Positions 49,959 through 62,400 of a stretch of 64,000 nt of DNA are shown here, piece by piece. Below the pieces are notes generated by a model, which was not told the origin of the DNA, made no database searches, and saw nothing but the letters and a program-made list of their open reading frames with translations. How positions within the stretch are numbered: position 1 is the first letter of the stretch; every line of letters starts with the position of its first letter. The stretch is from positions 60,862,152-60,926,151 of the forward strand of contig NC_083597.1 of NCBI RefSeq assembly GCF_020882245.1, written 5' to 3'. Source of the stretch: Rhopalosiphum padi. Lineage: Eukaryota > Arthropoda > Insecta > Hemiptera > Aphididae. The translations under genes were made by a program, and so were the position numbers.

Positions 49959-52900
49959 CCATATATTTGTATTGCTTTTTTTTTATACCTATGAAATTAT
50001 ACCATTTACAGGGCTTTATATTTTGCTCTCACTTAAACTGGTCTTTCTATTTTTAGTTTGATATTTTCATTAATGTTTTTTTTTGTGTTTACAACTATAT
50101 TTGTATAATATATTAATATATATATAATTATAATAATTTATTTATCATAAATATATATATTTAATTTTTCCTTTAAAGCGACTGTGATCACTGGGGTTTT
50201 ATTACTATATTTGTTTATTTGTTTATTTTTGTTTTTTTGTCACAATTAGTAGATTATTATTACAACAAATGTTAACAATATAGAATTTATTAATTGTATG
50301 AAAATAAAAAATAAAATAGAATAAGTTACATTTTTCGGTAACCTAAATTATTTGTTTAAGATTAATTATTGCATTATAGCTATTAAAATAATTCTAGAAA
50401 CCAAAATATTGATAATTGTGGTGTTATTTAATTTTTTTCTTATCCCATTTATGTGTTCCAAAAATATTTTTAAGTTATAAGTAACCTATGGTAAATGTAA
50501 AGAGATAAGAAAAAAATTTTATTCCTAAATACCTAAAAAATATTATTTTGTGTATTTAGTTATAGAAATACTTACACACAACAATTTCAATAAATTGCCA
50601 AAAATAAATTGTACTTGGGCATTTCAGTTATTGTATTCCTATTATTTGAATATTTTTATAATGAATGAATTACTCTCTTTTCTGCTTTCGTAAGCTAAGC
50701 TGCTAAGACTAAATAGTAAATACAATTGAGATAAATCTAATTTACAAAATTGTGCGTTTGAAATAATTATTATGCTAATATGCTTGGAGTTTTTTCCATT
50801 GTCCTTTCAAATGGAAATTCTCTAAAATATAAAACAAGTAACTAAATAAAAAAAAAATGTGTACTATATAATCCTATTCTCAAAAATTTTACCATATTGA
50901 TTATTGACTATACTTCCTTACAGCAATTTACCCTACGAGAGCAGATTTATCTATTTATTATTAAAGTATAATGGTTACTAGTAATAAATATAGTGAATGT
51001 CAATAACCTAATAGTATTTGTTTACTCAAATTAAAAATTGTCAATCTTTTTCTATTGGTATATATCTTAAATCCAAACAATTGGTCAGGTATCAAATAAA
51101 GTTGTAAAATTATACCTTACATGTGGAGTAGGTAGGGTTGTGTCAAAGAATGTTACAAATATACAAAAGATCATCCTGCGCTTTTCCACCATTTGTAGAT
51201 GGCACATAGTATAATGTACCTAATAACTGGAATCCGGATTTATTATAACATTTAAAATGTGTTTCATATGGTACTATATATATATTGGCCAAAACATAGA
51301 CAAATGTTCATTATCAAACTAGAACTACATTCTCTGATTTTGTATTTTCAATTTTGTATAATATGTATTAATTGAAAAATTTGGTTATTATTATTAAAAA
51401 TAATTAATAAATGTTTAATAATATAAATTCTTTTAATCTTTTTTTGTAATATTCTAACTGTTATGATGTTCAAATGGAGTTTCATGAAAAATAAATAAAT
51501 GAAATATCCAACACGAAATGTATTTATTTTTAAAATCTCTAACAATGTTGACATGTTGAGTACAGTACATAATATCACTTGTTATGTCATGTGATATTCC
51601 TATTTATTTTGATACTTTGCGGCAAAGAAAAAAAAATCAGTCATTTTAAACAGGCAGTGTCACATGATAACACAATTGTATGTTTAGTTATTTAATTATT
51701 TTCAAAACATATACAACTATTAGTTATTGTGCAAGAGCCATTAAATCATTAGGTATCAATGAAATCTAAAACATGTAATTTTACTAGTAACTGCCAAAAA
51801 TATATACAATATGGATAAAATGACAAATGACAATATATTATATTGTAGTGTTAGCTGTACACATTTTTTGTAATAGTGAAAATGAGATAACTGAGATACG
51901 TGAAATAGGCAATATTTTGAGTACAATAAATTTAAGATATATTGTAATTTTTAAATGTCTTTATATTAACTTTAAGTAAAATAATAAACACAGTTGATTG
52001 AAAAATAAGTTAATAAACCATATTTTTTTCTTTTTTGATTACTGCAAAAATTATATCTAATAATTTAAGTACTAATACACAAATCATAATTAAAATACAC
52101 AAGTTATTATTTTATATACATTTCATTCACCATAGTCAAAATCTAGGAACTACACTTTGTATATATTTTAATACCAGCATAGGTTATTTGTTAAGTCTTA
52201 AGAATAAACAAAGTATTTACAAGTAATTGTTGTCAACGGTCTACGATTTGTTCATTAATTTTATTAATCTCTTTAAGTAATATGTTTTTACTTTTGTAAT
52301 TTGATGACTAAAACTATATATATATATATACAGTAAAATCCCGTTACAACGAACTCCAGGGGACCGAATTTTTTTTCGTTATAATGGAAATTTCGTTTTA
52401 CTGGTATTTGTTGTAATGGGAATTTACTGTTTATAAATATATACAAAATGTAAAGCATATAAATAATTACTAGATTACTTCTATAAAAAATACTTTGTAA
52501 ATAGGTATACATGTTAATATGATATTAATAGAACTTTATTTTTTGACATTGTACAATAGTTATTTATACGCGATACACATATTTTATTTGACAACTTAAA
52601 ATTATAGTAATAAGAAGTTATTATTTAAATAAATATATCAACAGTTTAATTATTTTCATAGGAAAAATAATAATATATTCATTTTAACAATAAAGAAATA
52701 GATCTCAAATTAATATTTCAGTATTTACTACGGGTAATATCAATTAAGACCCATCAAGTAATGTAGAAATTATCAGGACATAAAATTATTTATACATATA
52801 GGGACACGATTATTTTAAGTTTTTGTATTATAATTAAATTACAAAATATCTGAATGAGCTAAATACTATCAATAGGTATACAGTATTAAAATATATTTAC

Positions 52901-54245
52901 TATTATAATGTAGTTATAATTTTTATTTTGTATCTAATAGATGATAAAAATTCTATAACATCTTTCTGAATATTTTATGACATTTTTTTCAAGTATAAAA
53001 CAATACAATTGCATAGTCTTATTTTAAATATCTGTAAATGTATTTTATGAGTTAAAATAATGGAACAATACTTAAAATAACATATTGTAAACGTAACGTA
53101 CAATATAATATTTTTAATTACTAATGACTAGTTAACAATTTACAAAGTTATCTTAACTTTAAGTGTAAAACAAAACTTCAAATAATTATGGAAATAATTC
53201 AATTTGTAAATTAATTTTACTAATAATAGTGACACAAAAAATTATAATAGTAGTAAAATATACATTATCTGAATATGAACTTAAAAATTAATTTTATATT
53301 AGTTCCAACACCTAAATAATATCTAAAAATATGTAATTATAATATAATACTTTAAATTAATTAATGATTATCCATACTCTATTCAAATTAAGATATATAC
53401 TAGGTGATGACTGATTTTCATCAGGCAGCACCAGTTTGTTACCTTCATAGAGTCAAACATCTGTACACCGGTTGTGTAGTAATGCCATGCCCATGTGCAC
53501 AAGTTGGAAGCTGAGTATGGTTCTTAACTTGAACAGTATATAGATTAAGGAATTTTATGTTTTCAACACAAAGAAATCATTAACTATAATTTTGTACCAA
53601 CTACTAATTTAACAGTTAACTAATAAGTAATATTTTAAGTAAATCAATCAATCTATAAGTATATTATTGGTCATACTTAAAGGTGATACAGGTATTGTAT
53701 CTTCCCATATACAGATAATATATCAGTATAGTATGCTACACTTTATATCCTATAGTAAATAGTTAAGTAATATAGTATAATTATTATCTAGACTTTAAGG
53801 ATTTTATTTAATTGTTAATTATGTATTTTTTGGTATATACTATCCAGCAATTTAAATAATTTTATTAAAAGTTAACTTTACTAATTATAAATTATAATGA
53901 ATAATATAAAATATTTTTTCCATCATACTATTTGAAATAAAGACTCTCGATAAGACACTTAAATAAGAATGTTGGATATTCGATTTATTTTAAAGATTTT
54001 AAAATAACCTTTAAATATTTATGAAAATGCAATGAAGCATAATGTGCTAATATAAAAAGAAAAAAAAGTATTTAAGGTACCAAGAGTCAATTATAGTAAT
54101 CATTTAAGATGCAGGTAACATCTGTTATTCATAGTATACAACACCACTAAATAATCTTCAAACAGCATACAACACTAGTTCCACTTAATAATTTTCAAAT
54201 AGCATATAACACTAGTTCGGCTCAATTATGTTCAATGATGGTTAT
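49959..54245. other. RNF19 3'-UTR and intergenic DNA up to MSL2
   Basis: RNF19 transcription should end in the first few hundred bases; AATAAA signals occur at 50303-50308 and 50310-50315. Beyond that I find AT-rich sequence without a supportable exon, apart from the 99-bp inverted-repeat element at 52331-52429. The 3'-UTR of the minus-strand MSL2 gene should occupy part of the right end. Confidence 0.5.
52331..52429. mobile_element. 99-bp miniature inverted-repeat element (pogo/Tigger-like ends)
   Basis: The left end CAGTAAAATCCCGTTACAAC and the right end (reverse complement CAGTAAATTCCCATTACAAC) are inverted repeats of more than 20 bp with a very short centre that contains further partial copies of the same motif. 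The ends resemble pogo/Tigger termini. TA precedes the left end, but the right flank is TT, so the duplication is not intact. Confidence 0.65.
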
Positions 54246-55316
54246 TCAAGGAGAATGGAAAATAGAGTTCACATGTCCAAGAGTGACTTCGGTCTCGCCT
54301 TGATCATAATTTTGACTGTGAGAAGGAAGCTGTAACATATCATGCATTGTATAAGAACTAAATGCCTGAAATAAAAATAGATAATATTATTAATTATTTA
54401 AAAATAAATGTTTTATATATTTTTTTAATATTACCGGTTTGCTTTTAATATGTGAAGGCTTAAGTGAAGATACTAATTCTAAGGTTACTGGTTTCCGACG
54501 TATTTTATCCATTTCAAAGTTGTCATCATTATTGGATCTTTTCTGTCTAGGATTCCTACACCCTTTACATTTGCATTGTTCACAAGATTTTTGTTCAGTA
54601 TAACAAGGACATCTTTGTCCAAAGCATGTTAGTTTGCCAGGAGTAGTTGTAGCATTACCACAACGGCAGCCCCAACGACGTTCATTTTTCTGTTAAAACA
54701 AAATATTTTAAGATAAATAAAAAAAAAAAATGAAAAAAAATTGTATTCAAACCTTTTTTTTAGGAATATTATTGAATTCTGGTTTTGAATTCAGAGATTG
54801 TACATCAAATAATTGTAAATTAGTATAATCCTTTGGTGTTTGGTTTTCAATGGGCAGTTGAACATCTGACGACGAGATTAATAAATTGTTATCTTTATTA
54901 TCCACTTCTTTTGTTTCTTGTTTTATCAATGTACCATTAGTCATTCCACTATATCCATTAACTGATCGAGAAAGACCAATAACTTCAGTTAGTATTTCGA
55001 CTAACTGTTTATCTTCGACTCTTGTGCACATCACTTTGTACACAGGCGAGCTATGAATATAAGCACACAGCTTCTTGTAGCATTGTAATATTATGCTAGA
55101 TGTATTTTCTGTTATTTGATGATTTACACACTCTGAACATGCGTACCCATCCAAATGAGGATTCATTCGATCGATTAATTTATGGCATACCTGACAAGAT
55201 AAATGTTTATGTAACTGTGGTAACAATGTGTGCATATTTTGCCAGGTTAACGGATCCGTAGATTTGGCTTGAAGTGCGATCCGGTTTGTTGATATGTAAC
55301 ATTGCATCAGGTCCAT
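54246..55316 (-). CDS. msl-2: MSL2-like protein with intact CXC domain and degenerate RING
   Basis: Homologue of MSL2, the RING/CXC subunit that in Drosophila targets the MSL complex (H4K16 acetylation, X dosage compensation) and in vertebrates is an E3 ligase. Exons 54753-55316, 54435-54689 and 54246-54365 join in phase 0 to 312 residues, much shorter than the human (about 577) or fly (about 770) proteins. The N-terminus (LYIS-like YISTNRI, then LLPQLHKHLSC) and QCYKKLCAYI align with MSL2. The CXC domain (residues 196-232) keeps all nine Cys: 196, 198, 210, 215, 217, 224, 227, 229 and 232. The RING keeps only CQVC (41, 44) and CSEC (60, 63); the C-x-H pair and the final CxxC are gone and the stretch after CSEC is about 18 residues shorter. 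DNA binding is therefore likely kept, and E3 activity doubtful. Start: first ATG, in line with MSL2 N-termini. Confidence 0.92.
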
Positions 55317-56243
55317 TGCACTTAATCATATAAAATTCACTTACTAAATGGTAACGTCACGCTGAAACAGTGTTTGTAGGTTATTATGGTAAAATAAAAT
55401 AGATACAGCTCTACTAATAAGTAATTTTTAAAAATAATTTAATGCAAAATCATATTATGATACTTAATAATCAATACTCGTGTATTAATAAGTATTAATT
55501 GTGAAAGTAAATATAGTAGGTACGCGGTAAATTTTAGTTTACAACGGTCCGTGGTCCGTAAAGACCATACTCTGTAGTCATCAGTACAGTAATTTGTATT
55601 TCGTATATTCTAATCATCGTCGCGGGTATAATCAGTAAATTTAGAGTCGGTCTTTTTATCATTAGGATTTTGTTTATAATTTTACTCAATGTTGCCAACC
55701 ACTCGGCAAACAAAACAAACGACAACGTGTTGCACGTGCAGCATCAGTCTATTGAGTCTATTCACTCTATTTAGACTGCTTCATAGTCCTTAGGTCTAAA
55801 AATGTCCGAAATCGAGAATGTTTAAGGTGAAATTGTTCAAAATTTAAAATAATCAGGTTTTTTAAATTAGGTAGTCAATCATTTTTATCAAACTATATGG
55901 TTACCTACTTATAACTTATAGAAAAAATACGATTAAAATTGAAGTAGACGAAGAAAAGATATGGGTTAAAGAGAAATTGAAAAACCTCTAGCAAAAGTGA
56001 TTTCCAAAAAAAGTTTAAAAAACGTATAAGTGGAGTATAAAAATAATGAAAGGAATTAATAATGAAAATTTTTTTTTATGTTTATCATTGACCTTTGTCA
56101 TTAAAACTTTGACGTGACCAAATTTATGTTTTTTTTTATAAGATTAATCCAATCACACTTGTATCACATTAAATATTTTGTTTCAAATTAAATAAAAATA
56201 AATTTACAATTACACAAACCAATATTATTTTATTTGTTATTTT

Positions 56244-56293
56244 GCGCCCCGAGGCAACTGCGTCTGTTGCCCTTGCGGTAACTACGCCACTGG
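56244..56293 (-). repeat. Solitary hAT-like transposon terminus
   Basis: On the minus strand this reads CAGTGGCGTAGTTACCGCAA followed by GCAACAGACGCAGTTGCC and GGGGCGCA. CAGTGGCGTAG starts are common in hAT-type elements. No matching inverted end was found nearby, so this is probably a truncated copy. Confidence 0.4.
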
Positions 56294-56329
56294 TGTTATG
56301 TAGAATTTAAAGAGGAGAGTTTTTTAGGC

Positions 56330-56490
56330 TAAGACCGGGGCTATACACCGCTTTTCAAACGCTGAGTATTCTGTCGCGTATTCCGCCGCGTTTCATTGTC
56401 TTATATCGAAGTAGCTATATACGACGGGCGTAATACGCCGCGGCCGCGTTTTCATCCGCGGCGGAAAACGCAAGCCGACCCGCGTAGTTT
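56330..56490. other. GC-rich palindromic block upstream of Got2
   Basis: About 160 bp dense in CG, with repeated GCCGCG motifs and an inverted pair CGTTTTC / GAAAACG around CCGCGG near 56446-56469. It is either a transposon terminus (the opening GGGGCTATACACCGC looks like one) or a promoter-associated CpG block for Got2 or MSL2. A 79-codon plus-strand frame over it has no recognisable similarity. Confidence 0.35.
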
Positions 56491-56959
56491 TCGAAGTAAA
56501 TTAATACATTTTGCTTATATCGTCTTTGATAATTCAAATTTAGTGCTTTCTCTTTCGCACATATCTTTGATTCACGTACCTCTCTCTATGCGCTGTCCTT
56601 TTTTTTTGTCTATATTCTTTTGTGATGTTGGGTAAACTGTTTGTTAGGTTATGTTTAAAAAGTATACTATCAGTAAGTGTTGTCGGGCGTATAATAAATA
56701 ATAATAATAATAATAATAATAATAACTATAACAATAATAGTAATAATAAATAATAATTGTTAGCTGAATGCTGATGTGCGAATGCTCGATAATAACAAGT
56801 AATACATATCATATTATAATAACTACTAACTGCCAACTGGTAAAAGCCCAAAGCTCAAAAGGCCTATACAAATTTGCAGCTGTTTATCCACGATTGTAGC
56901 GATTTTAATATCTATTAAATTGATTAGGAACAGGAAGTTGGGCCGTTTACAATTTTACA

Positions 56960-57060
56960 TACAACTTCTGACGAACGCGCGACGGTGCACTGTGCGGTAA
57001 AGATCCGACTTGTATACACGTTCCACAAACACAACTTAGGCTCGTTCTAAAGCATTATAG
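56960..57060 (+). promoter_or_regulatory. Candidate Got2 non-coding first exon and start region
   Basis: A moderately GC-rich stretch ends at a consensus splice donor, TTATAG^GTAAGT (57060/57061). The matching acceptor, TTTTATAG (58117-58124), lies 57 bases before the Got2 start codon. A 5'-UTR intron of 1064 bases is inferred. The transcription start itself is not defined. Confidence 0.55.
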
Positions 57061-58181
57061 GTAAGTTAAATCCATTTTTTTAATTACTCATTATATTGTA
57101 TTTTGCATTTATAGATAACTTAAAAGAGTAATAAGTATTGAATATAAAGCGATGATATATATCTATTTGATTTGTTATGACCACAACAGAGGTAGTCTCA
57201 AAATTCAAACGATTAGGGGATTGACTATTAACATTAAACTTATGGATACTTTATTGTATACGAGAGTTAGTAAGCCATTACAAATGATACCATTGTTAAC
57301 TGTAGTCCGTAGAATTGATATATTTGATTTATCTTTTGTTTAAATTTTAGTTTCTTTAATGCTCAGACATTTCTGTGTAAAAGAAAACTAGTCTTTCCCT
57401 CTCATGTTGGCATAAAATTGTATGTATAGTGAAGATCAGAATGCTGATATATGCTGTATCCATATATTAAGTATCAATGGGGGATCTTTAATGGATATTT
57501 CTCTAAAAACTGGTGTCTATTGATAAGTATTTATCGTAATTTTAAGACATATCATATTTTTGACATGACAGTTATATTACATTTATTACCATTTAGAAAT
57601 GCCAATGTTTTAATATTCATTATTAGCCACTAATTTTGTTCAGCCATCACTTATATAGAAATTATGATTTTAGTATAATAGTTAAACCTAATCAATTAAT
57701 TTGTATTTGCTTAGTTTTAACGTTGGTTATAAATACTAGTTGAAATATAATCATTGGTTTTAATTATTATTATTATCTGTATTCTGTATAGAATCTTCAC
57801 AATATATTTTTAATACTTGTATTTGATTAATTAATGTAAATTAGCATAAGAACATTTTTCATTTTTACATTTTTTAACTGTGTTTTTTTCTCTAGTTGAG
57901 AGAAGAAAATTACATATGTTAAATAAACTTCATCACTTTCTGTGTTTTTAAGTTATCGATTTTGTTTATTTTTTTTTACCTTATTGGTGTTTTTATTTAT
58001 TCAGTTTTTAATTGAAAATAAAATTATTAAAACATTACATATACAATAAAACTAAACAAAATTTTCCATCTTTTACCATATTATTCAGTGATTTGTTTTT
58101 TTTTGTGTTTTGTGAATTTTATAGGTTCTTTACATGATACTAAAGTTACTAAACATCTGAACATTCTTAAAAACTAGAACC

Positions 58182-59456
58182 ATGTCAATGTCAAAGTGTC
58201 ATCAATTGTCTTCATTTGTTTACAAACAACAGAAAAATGTACGTATGATGTCAACATTATGGTCAAATGTTCAGCAAGGACCTCCAGATGCTATACTTGG
58301 TGTGACAGAAGCTTTCAAACGTGATACAAATCCACAAAAAATTAACTTAGGCGCTGGTGCTTACAGGGATGATAATGGTAAACCATATGTATTACCTAGT
58401 GTAATTCAAGCTGAAAATCTGTTGACCACAAAAAATTTAGATAAAGAATATGCTCCAATAAGTGGCATTTCTGATTTTTGCAATGAAGCTATACAATTAG
58501 CATTATCTAGTGAATCCCCTATTATTAAGAACAAACACTATGCTTCAGTTCAATCTATATCGGGCACAGGTGCTCTAAGACTTGGTGCTGAATTTCTTGC
58601 AAGATATGCTCCATTGAAAACTATTTGGGTACCTATTCCCACCTGGGGTAACCATAGTCAGATATTTAAATTTTCTGGATTAGAAGTTAAATCGTACAGG
58701 TATTATGATCCAAAAACATGTGGACTTGATTTTGCTGGAATGGTTCAGGATTTATCTTCTGTTCCATCTGGCTCAGTAGTTTTGTTACACGCATGTGCTC
58801 ATAATCCAACTGGTGTTGATCCAAACCCAGAACAATGGAAAGAATTGTCTTCATTGTTCAAAAGTAAAGGTTTATTCCCATTTTTTGATATGGCTTATCA
58901 AGGGTTTGCTTCAGGAAATGTTGATCAGGATGCTTGTGCTGTTCGTTCATTCTTATCTGATGGTCATCAGATTGCTTTAGCTCAATCATTTTCTAAAAAC
59001 ATGGGCTTGTATGGGGAACGTGTAGGATTGTTTTCATTAACAACTTTGAATAACGATGAAGCAGACCGTATTGTATCCCAATTAAAAATAATTATACGTG
59101 GAATGTATTCAAACCCACCAATACATGGAGCTAGGATAGTGTCAGAAATATTATCCAATCCTCAGCTTATGAACCAGTGGTTGGTTGAAGTGAAGGGCAT
59201 GGCAGATAGAATAATATCAGTCAGATACCAATTAAAAGATCTTTTAGGTAAGGAAGGTTCTATAAAAAATTGGGAACATATAACAAATCAAATAGGGATG
59301 TTCTGTTATACTGGACTCAGTAAAGACCAGGTTAAAAAGTTAATTGATCAGCATAGTGTATACTTGACAAATGATGGTCGCATATCAATGGCTGGTGTTA
59401 CTTCCAAAAATGTTGGTTACTTAGCTAGTGCAATGCATAAAGTTACAAGTACTTAA
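58182..59456 (+). CDS. Got2: Aspartate aminotransferase, mitochondrial
   Basis: PLP-dependent enzyme that interconverts aspartate plus 2-oxoglutarate with oxaloacetate plus glutamate; part of the malate-aspartate shuttle. One uninterrupted frame of 424 residues, the full family length. The first 25 or so residues are basic and Ser/Gln-rich, fitting a mitochondrial presequence, and the mature region begins near STLWSNVQQGPPDAILGV. Visible motifs: INLGAGAYRD, VQSISGTGALR, WVPIPTWGNH, HACAHNPTGVDP, FDMAYQGFASG, the PLP-lysine segment QSFSKNMGLYGERVG and the substrate-Arg helix MYSNPPIHGARIV. The mitochondrial rather than cytosolic isoform is indicated by the presequence and overall similarity. 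Unlike every other gene in this window, the coding region has no intron; a 5'-UTR intron is inferred upstream. AATAAA occurs at 59468-59473 and, more usefully, at 59659-59664. Confidence 0.98.
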   Translation: MSMSKCHQLSSFVYKQQKNVRMMSTLWSNVQQGPPDAILGVTEAFKRDTNPQKINLGAGAYRDDNGKPYVLPSVIQAENLLTTKNLDKEYAPISGISDFCNEAIQLALSSESPIIKNKHYASVQSISGTGALRLGAEFLARYAPLKTIWVPIPTWGNHSQIFKFSGLEVKSYRYYDPKTCGLDFAGMVQDLSSVPSGSVVLLHACAHNPTGVDPNPEQWKELSSLFKSKGLFPFFDMAYQGFASGNVDQDACAVRSFLSDGHQIALAQSFSKNMGLYGERVGLFSLTTLNNDEADRIVSQLKIIIRGMYSNPPIHGARIVSEILSNPQLMNQWLVEVKGMADRIISVRYQLKDLLGKEGSIKNWEHITNQIGMFCYTGLSKDQVKKLIDQHSVYLTNDGRISMAGVTSKNVGYLASAMHKVTST

Positions 59457-62400
59457 TTAAACATAAAAATAAATTTTATTTCTAGGTACAATGATGTCGT
59501 AATCTTTATAAAATATTACACCTAATTTATAATCATTGATATTATATTTTGTAATTCTTTGTTTTATTTAATGTATTCTAATTCACATTTTATTTTATAT
59601 ACATGTATTAAATAATAATAGTACTCATTGAATAATTTTTTGTATTAGGTTACCGTTAAATAAAGTATAATTTTATTGCAAATTATTCTATGTTTTTATT
59701 TTTAGAAGTATGTAGTTATTGTTACTATATTAAATTAATGTTTTAATCAGCTTTGTTAAATATTTTACATTTATACATGATGTATCTTAAAATTATGGAA
59801 ACAATCTTTAGGTTAACTAGTTTAAACAAAATTTGGGTTTTTTTGAACATATCAGCAGTTTATCAGAACCATTGGTCTGGTAACATTTTTAAATACAATT
59901 TGAATTTAATACTAATTTTTTTTATTGGTATTTTATTATGTATGAATATAAATTATAGTGATATTTACTATTTTATTTATTTTAATTTTGTTTAGGTAGA
60001 TATTAACAATTATTATAAAAATAATTAACTTTAAAATTTTGATTTTGTGAAACTATTCTTACTTGTTGGTATACATTATTGTCTATTACCTAGTATTACA
60101 TGAGGATATTTTGTTAGTCATTTTTACAAATTTTTATAACTGGTGAGTTAGTACAATATTAGTGATGAGATATTTTTTTGAAATATTCTTTATAAATATT
60201 TCAATTTTCATCCACAGTTTTTTCAAAAAAATATTTTGATTTTTAATATTATTAGATATAGCATAGTTAAAATAATATCATACTTCAATAATTAGAAATT
60301 CAAAATTCTTTCTATTGGTAGATTGCCCAACCTGGTCCTATTTACTTATAAGAAACTACAAGTAAATTACAACCAAACTTTGTTTTTCTCCAACAACAGT
60401 ATCAACAGACAACAGCATTGTTAGCATTAACCTAACTTAACGAGTTGCATTTAATTGGGTTATTCAAGTGGCTTTACATATTAAACTACAGATTAAATGT
60501 AAAAGTAAGTTGATCTATATTTAAACCCAAATATATCAAGTTCCATTAGCAGTAATAAATGTATTAATTGAAAATTTCCTAGAATTAAATGGCAGGTTTT
60601 TTTTTTAATTTATAGAGATCCAACATCCAACAAATAATTATTTTAACATACTTATATCTATATTACAATATAATTTATAATATAGTCTACTTTATTTTCT
60701 TTTATTTAATTCATTCAAAAAAGTCTAATTAAAAAGCTAGTTATTTTTAAAATGTCTTTTTTTTCATTTGGGCATATTACAGTATTCATTTGTTTTAATT
60801 TAAAACTTTAGTAGCAGTTTAATAAAAAACTTCATCCTAATTCCTAAATCCTAGTGTTTGTGTAGGATACAATCGGGATACTCAACTATTTTGGACACAT
60901 AGAGCTACCTGGATTAGTATATATTACTACGTTAATTAATATAATTATTCGAGAATAATTTTTGTATACATTATTACATATCTACATATTGTGAATATTA
61001 AATTATTAAACAGATTTTTTTGTGTTAAAATTTGTAACGGAATTTTTAAAATTATTCGCTATAGATATATTCACTGTTGGACGTGGTCCAACATTTATTC
61101 TCCTCTTGGCTTGTCATTATAATACCTACGCAACTAAGTCGTATTTATCCAGTCGGGGAAATGCTATGAATTTTTCTCAGACGATATAATACCGAGTCAG
61201 ATTACTGACACTGTGCATATACACATAAATGCGCTCACGGCCATGTTGATTAATTTATAATCCGCACACGCTTTTATTTTAGGGTGTCAACTCGTGAGAT
61301 TGTATTTAATAATCTCTCTGGTTTGGGTAGCAGCTGGAGGGTGGCGTTGAGTTGCTTATGAATAAAAAGAAAAGAAAAAGAGTTGTATTTATGTTTTAGA
61401 ATTTTTTCCATAAATAGCGTTAGAACAATGTTGAAAAATTAGAGCTTTGTATACTATAAGTATCAATAATCGTGTCTATATATACTATTATAATATAATA
61501 TTATACTGTTTAATATATATTATTATAATAAAGTGATTAAACTAGGTACTGAATTCTGCTACACATCATTTTTACGTGTATATGACATACATAACCACTG
61601 AGAATCGACGACATGATATTAGCAATTTACATATAATATGGTAAGCATGTTTACTCATAACGATCTACTGTTCTACATATGATATATATATTTAAAATTT
61701 TAAAATGACATTATTTTGTATCAAATTTTCGAACCCATTGTTGATTGTAATATAAAATATCAATGTTATTGATTTTATGTATTTTGCAATATTGTGGAAA
61801 TTTATAAACTATATAAGTAGGTACGTAATTGTGTATAATAGGTCATAAACAGGATAATTAACCAAGCATGCTCACCCTATTTTTCCTTTTCACAATACAT
61901 TCATTCATATTGTAATTTTAACTTCACTTAAAAAAAGGTATGTAGGTAAATGGGTACCGCTCTGTTGTATATTAGGTGTTAAGTGGGTTACTATTATGGG
62001 CGTGTTAAATCTGAATACAATGATATAATATCATTATGTACAAAAAGCGATTCTGAGCAGAGACGACGGCCTTATCAATAAGTATATTTCATATTTTCAT
62101 AATATAATTTTTTATGTAGGTACATAAACATATATAACTTTTAAAGTGATTGATTTTAGTTTTAATATAATGGTAGGTTGATACATATTATTTTTTTTCC
62201 AAAAATATTGCATTTATTATATATGATTAGTATTTAAATATTATAATAATATATACTTTTACCATATTATGACAGCTTATATGACCTTAAAATTTAATAT
62301 AATTTTTATATAAATACCGTAAAAAAGTAAAAAATAGATTAATAGTAATAATTTTTTCCAAATTTGAACTTAAAATATCTATAGAAAATAATTGTATTTA

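Larger units (their letters stand above)
55317..56940. other. Intergenic region between MSL2 and Got2
   Basis: The two genes are divergent, so both promoters should lie in or near this region. It holds a transposon-like end at 56244-56293 (minus strand reads CAGTGGCGTAGTTACCGC), a GC-rich block at 56330-56490 with several CCGCGG-type palindromic motifs, and an (AAT)n run at about 56694-56725. The 63-codon minus-strand frame at 55534-55725 has no recognisable similarity, and I do not call it. Confidence 0.5.
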
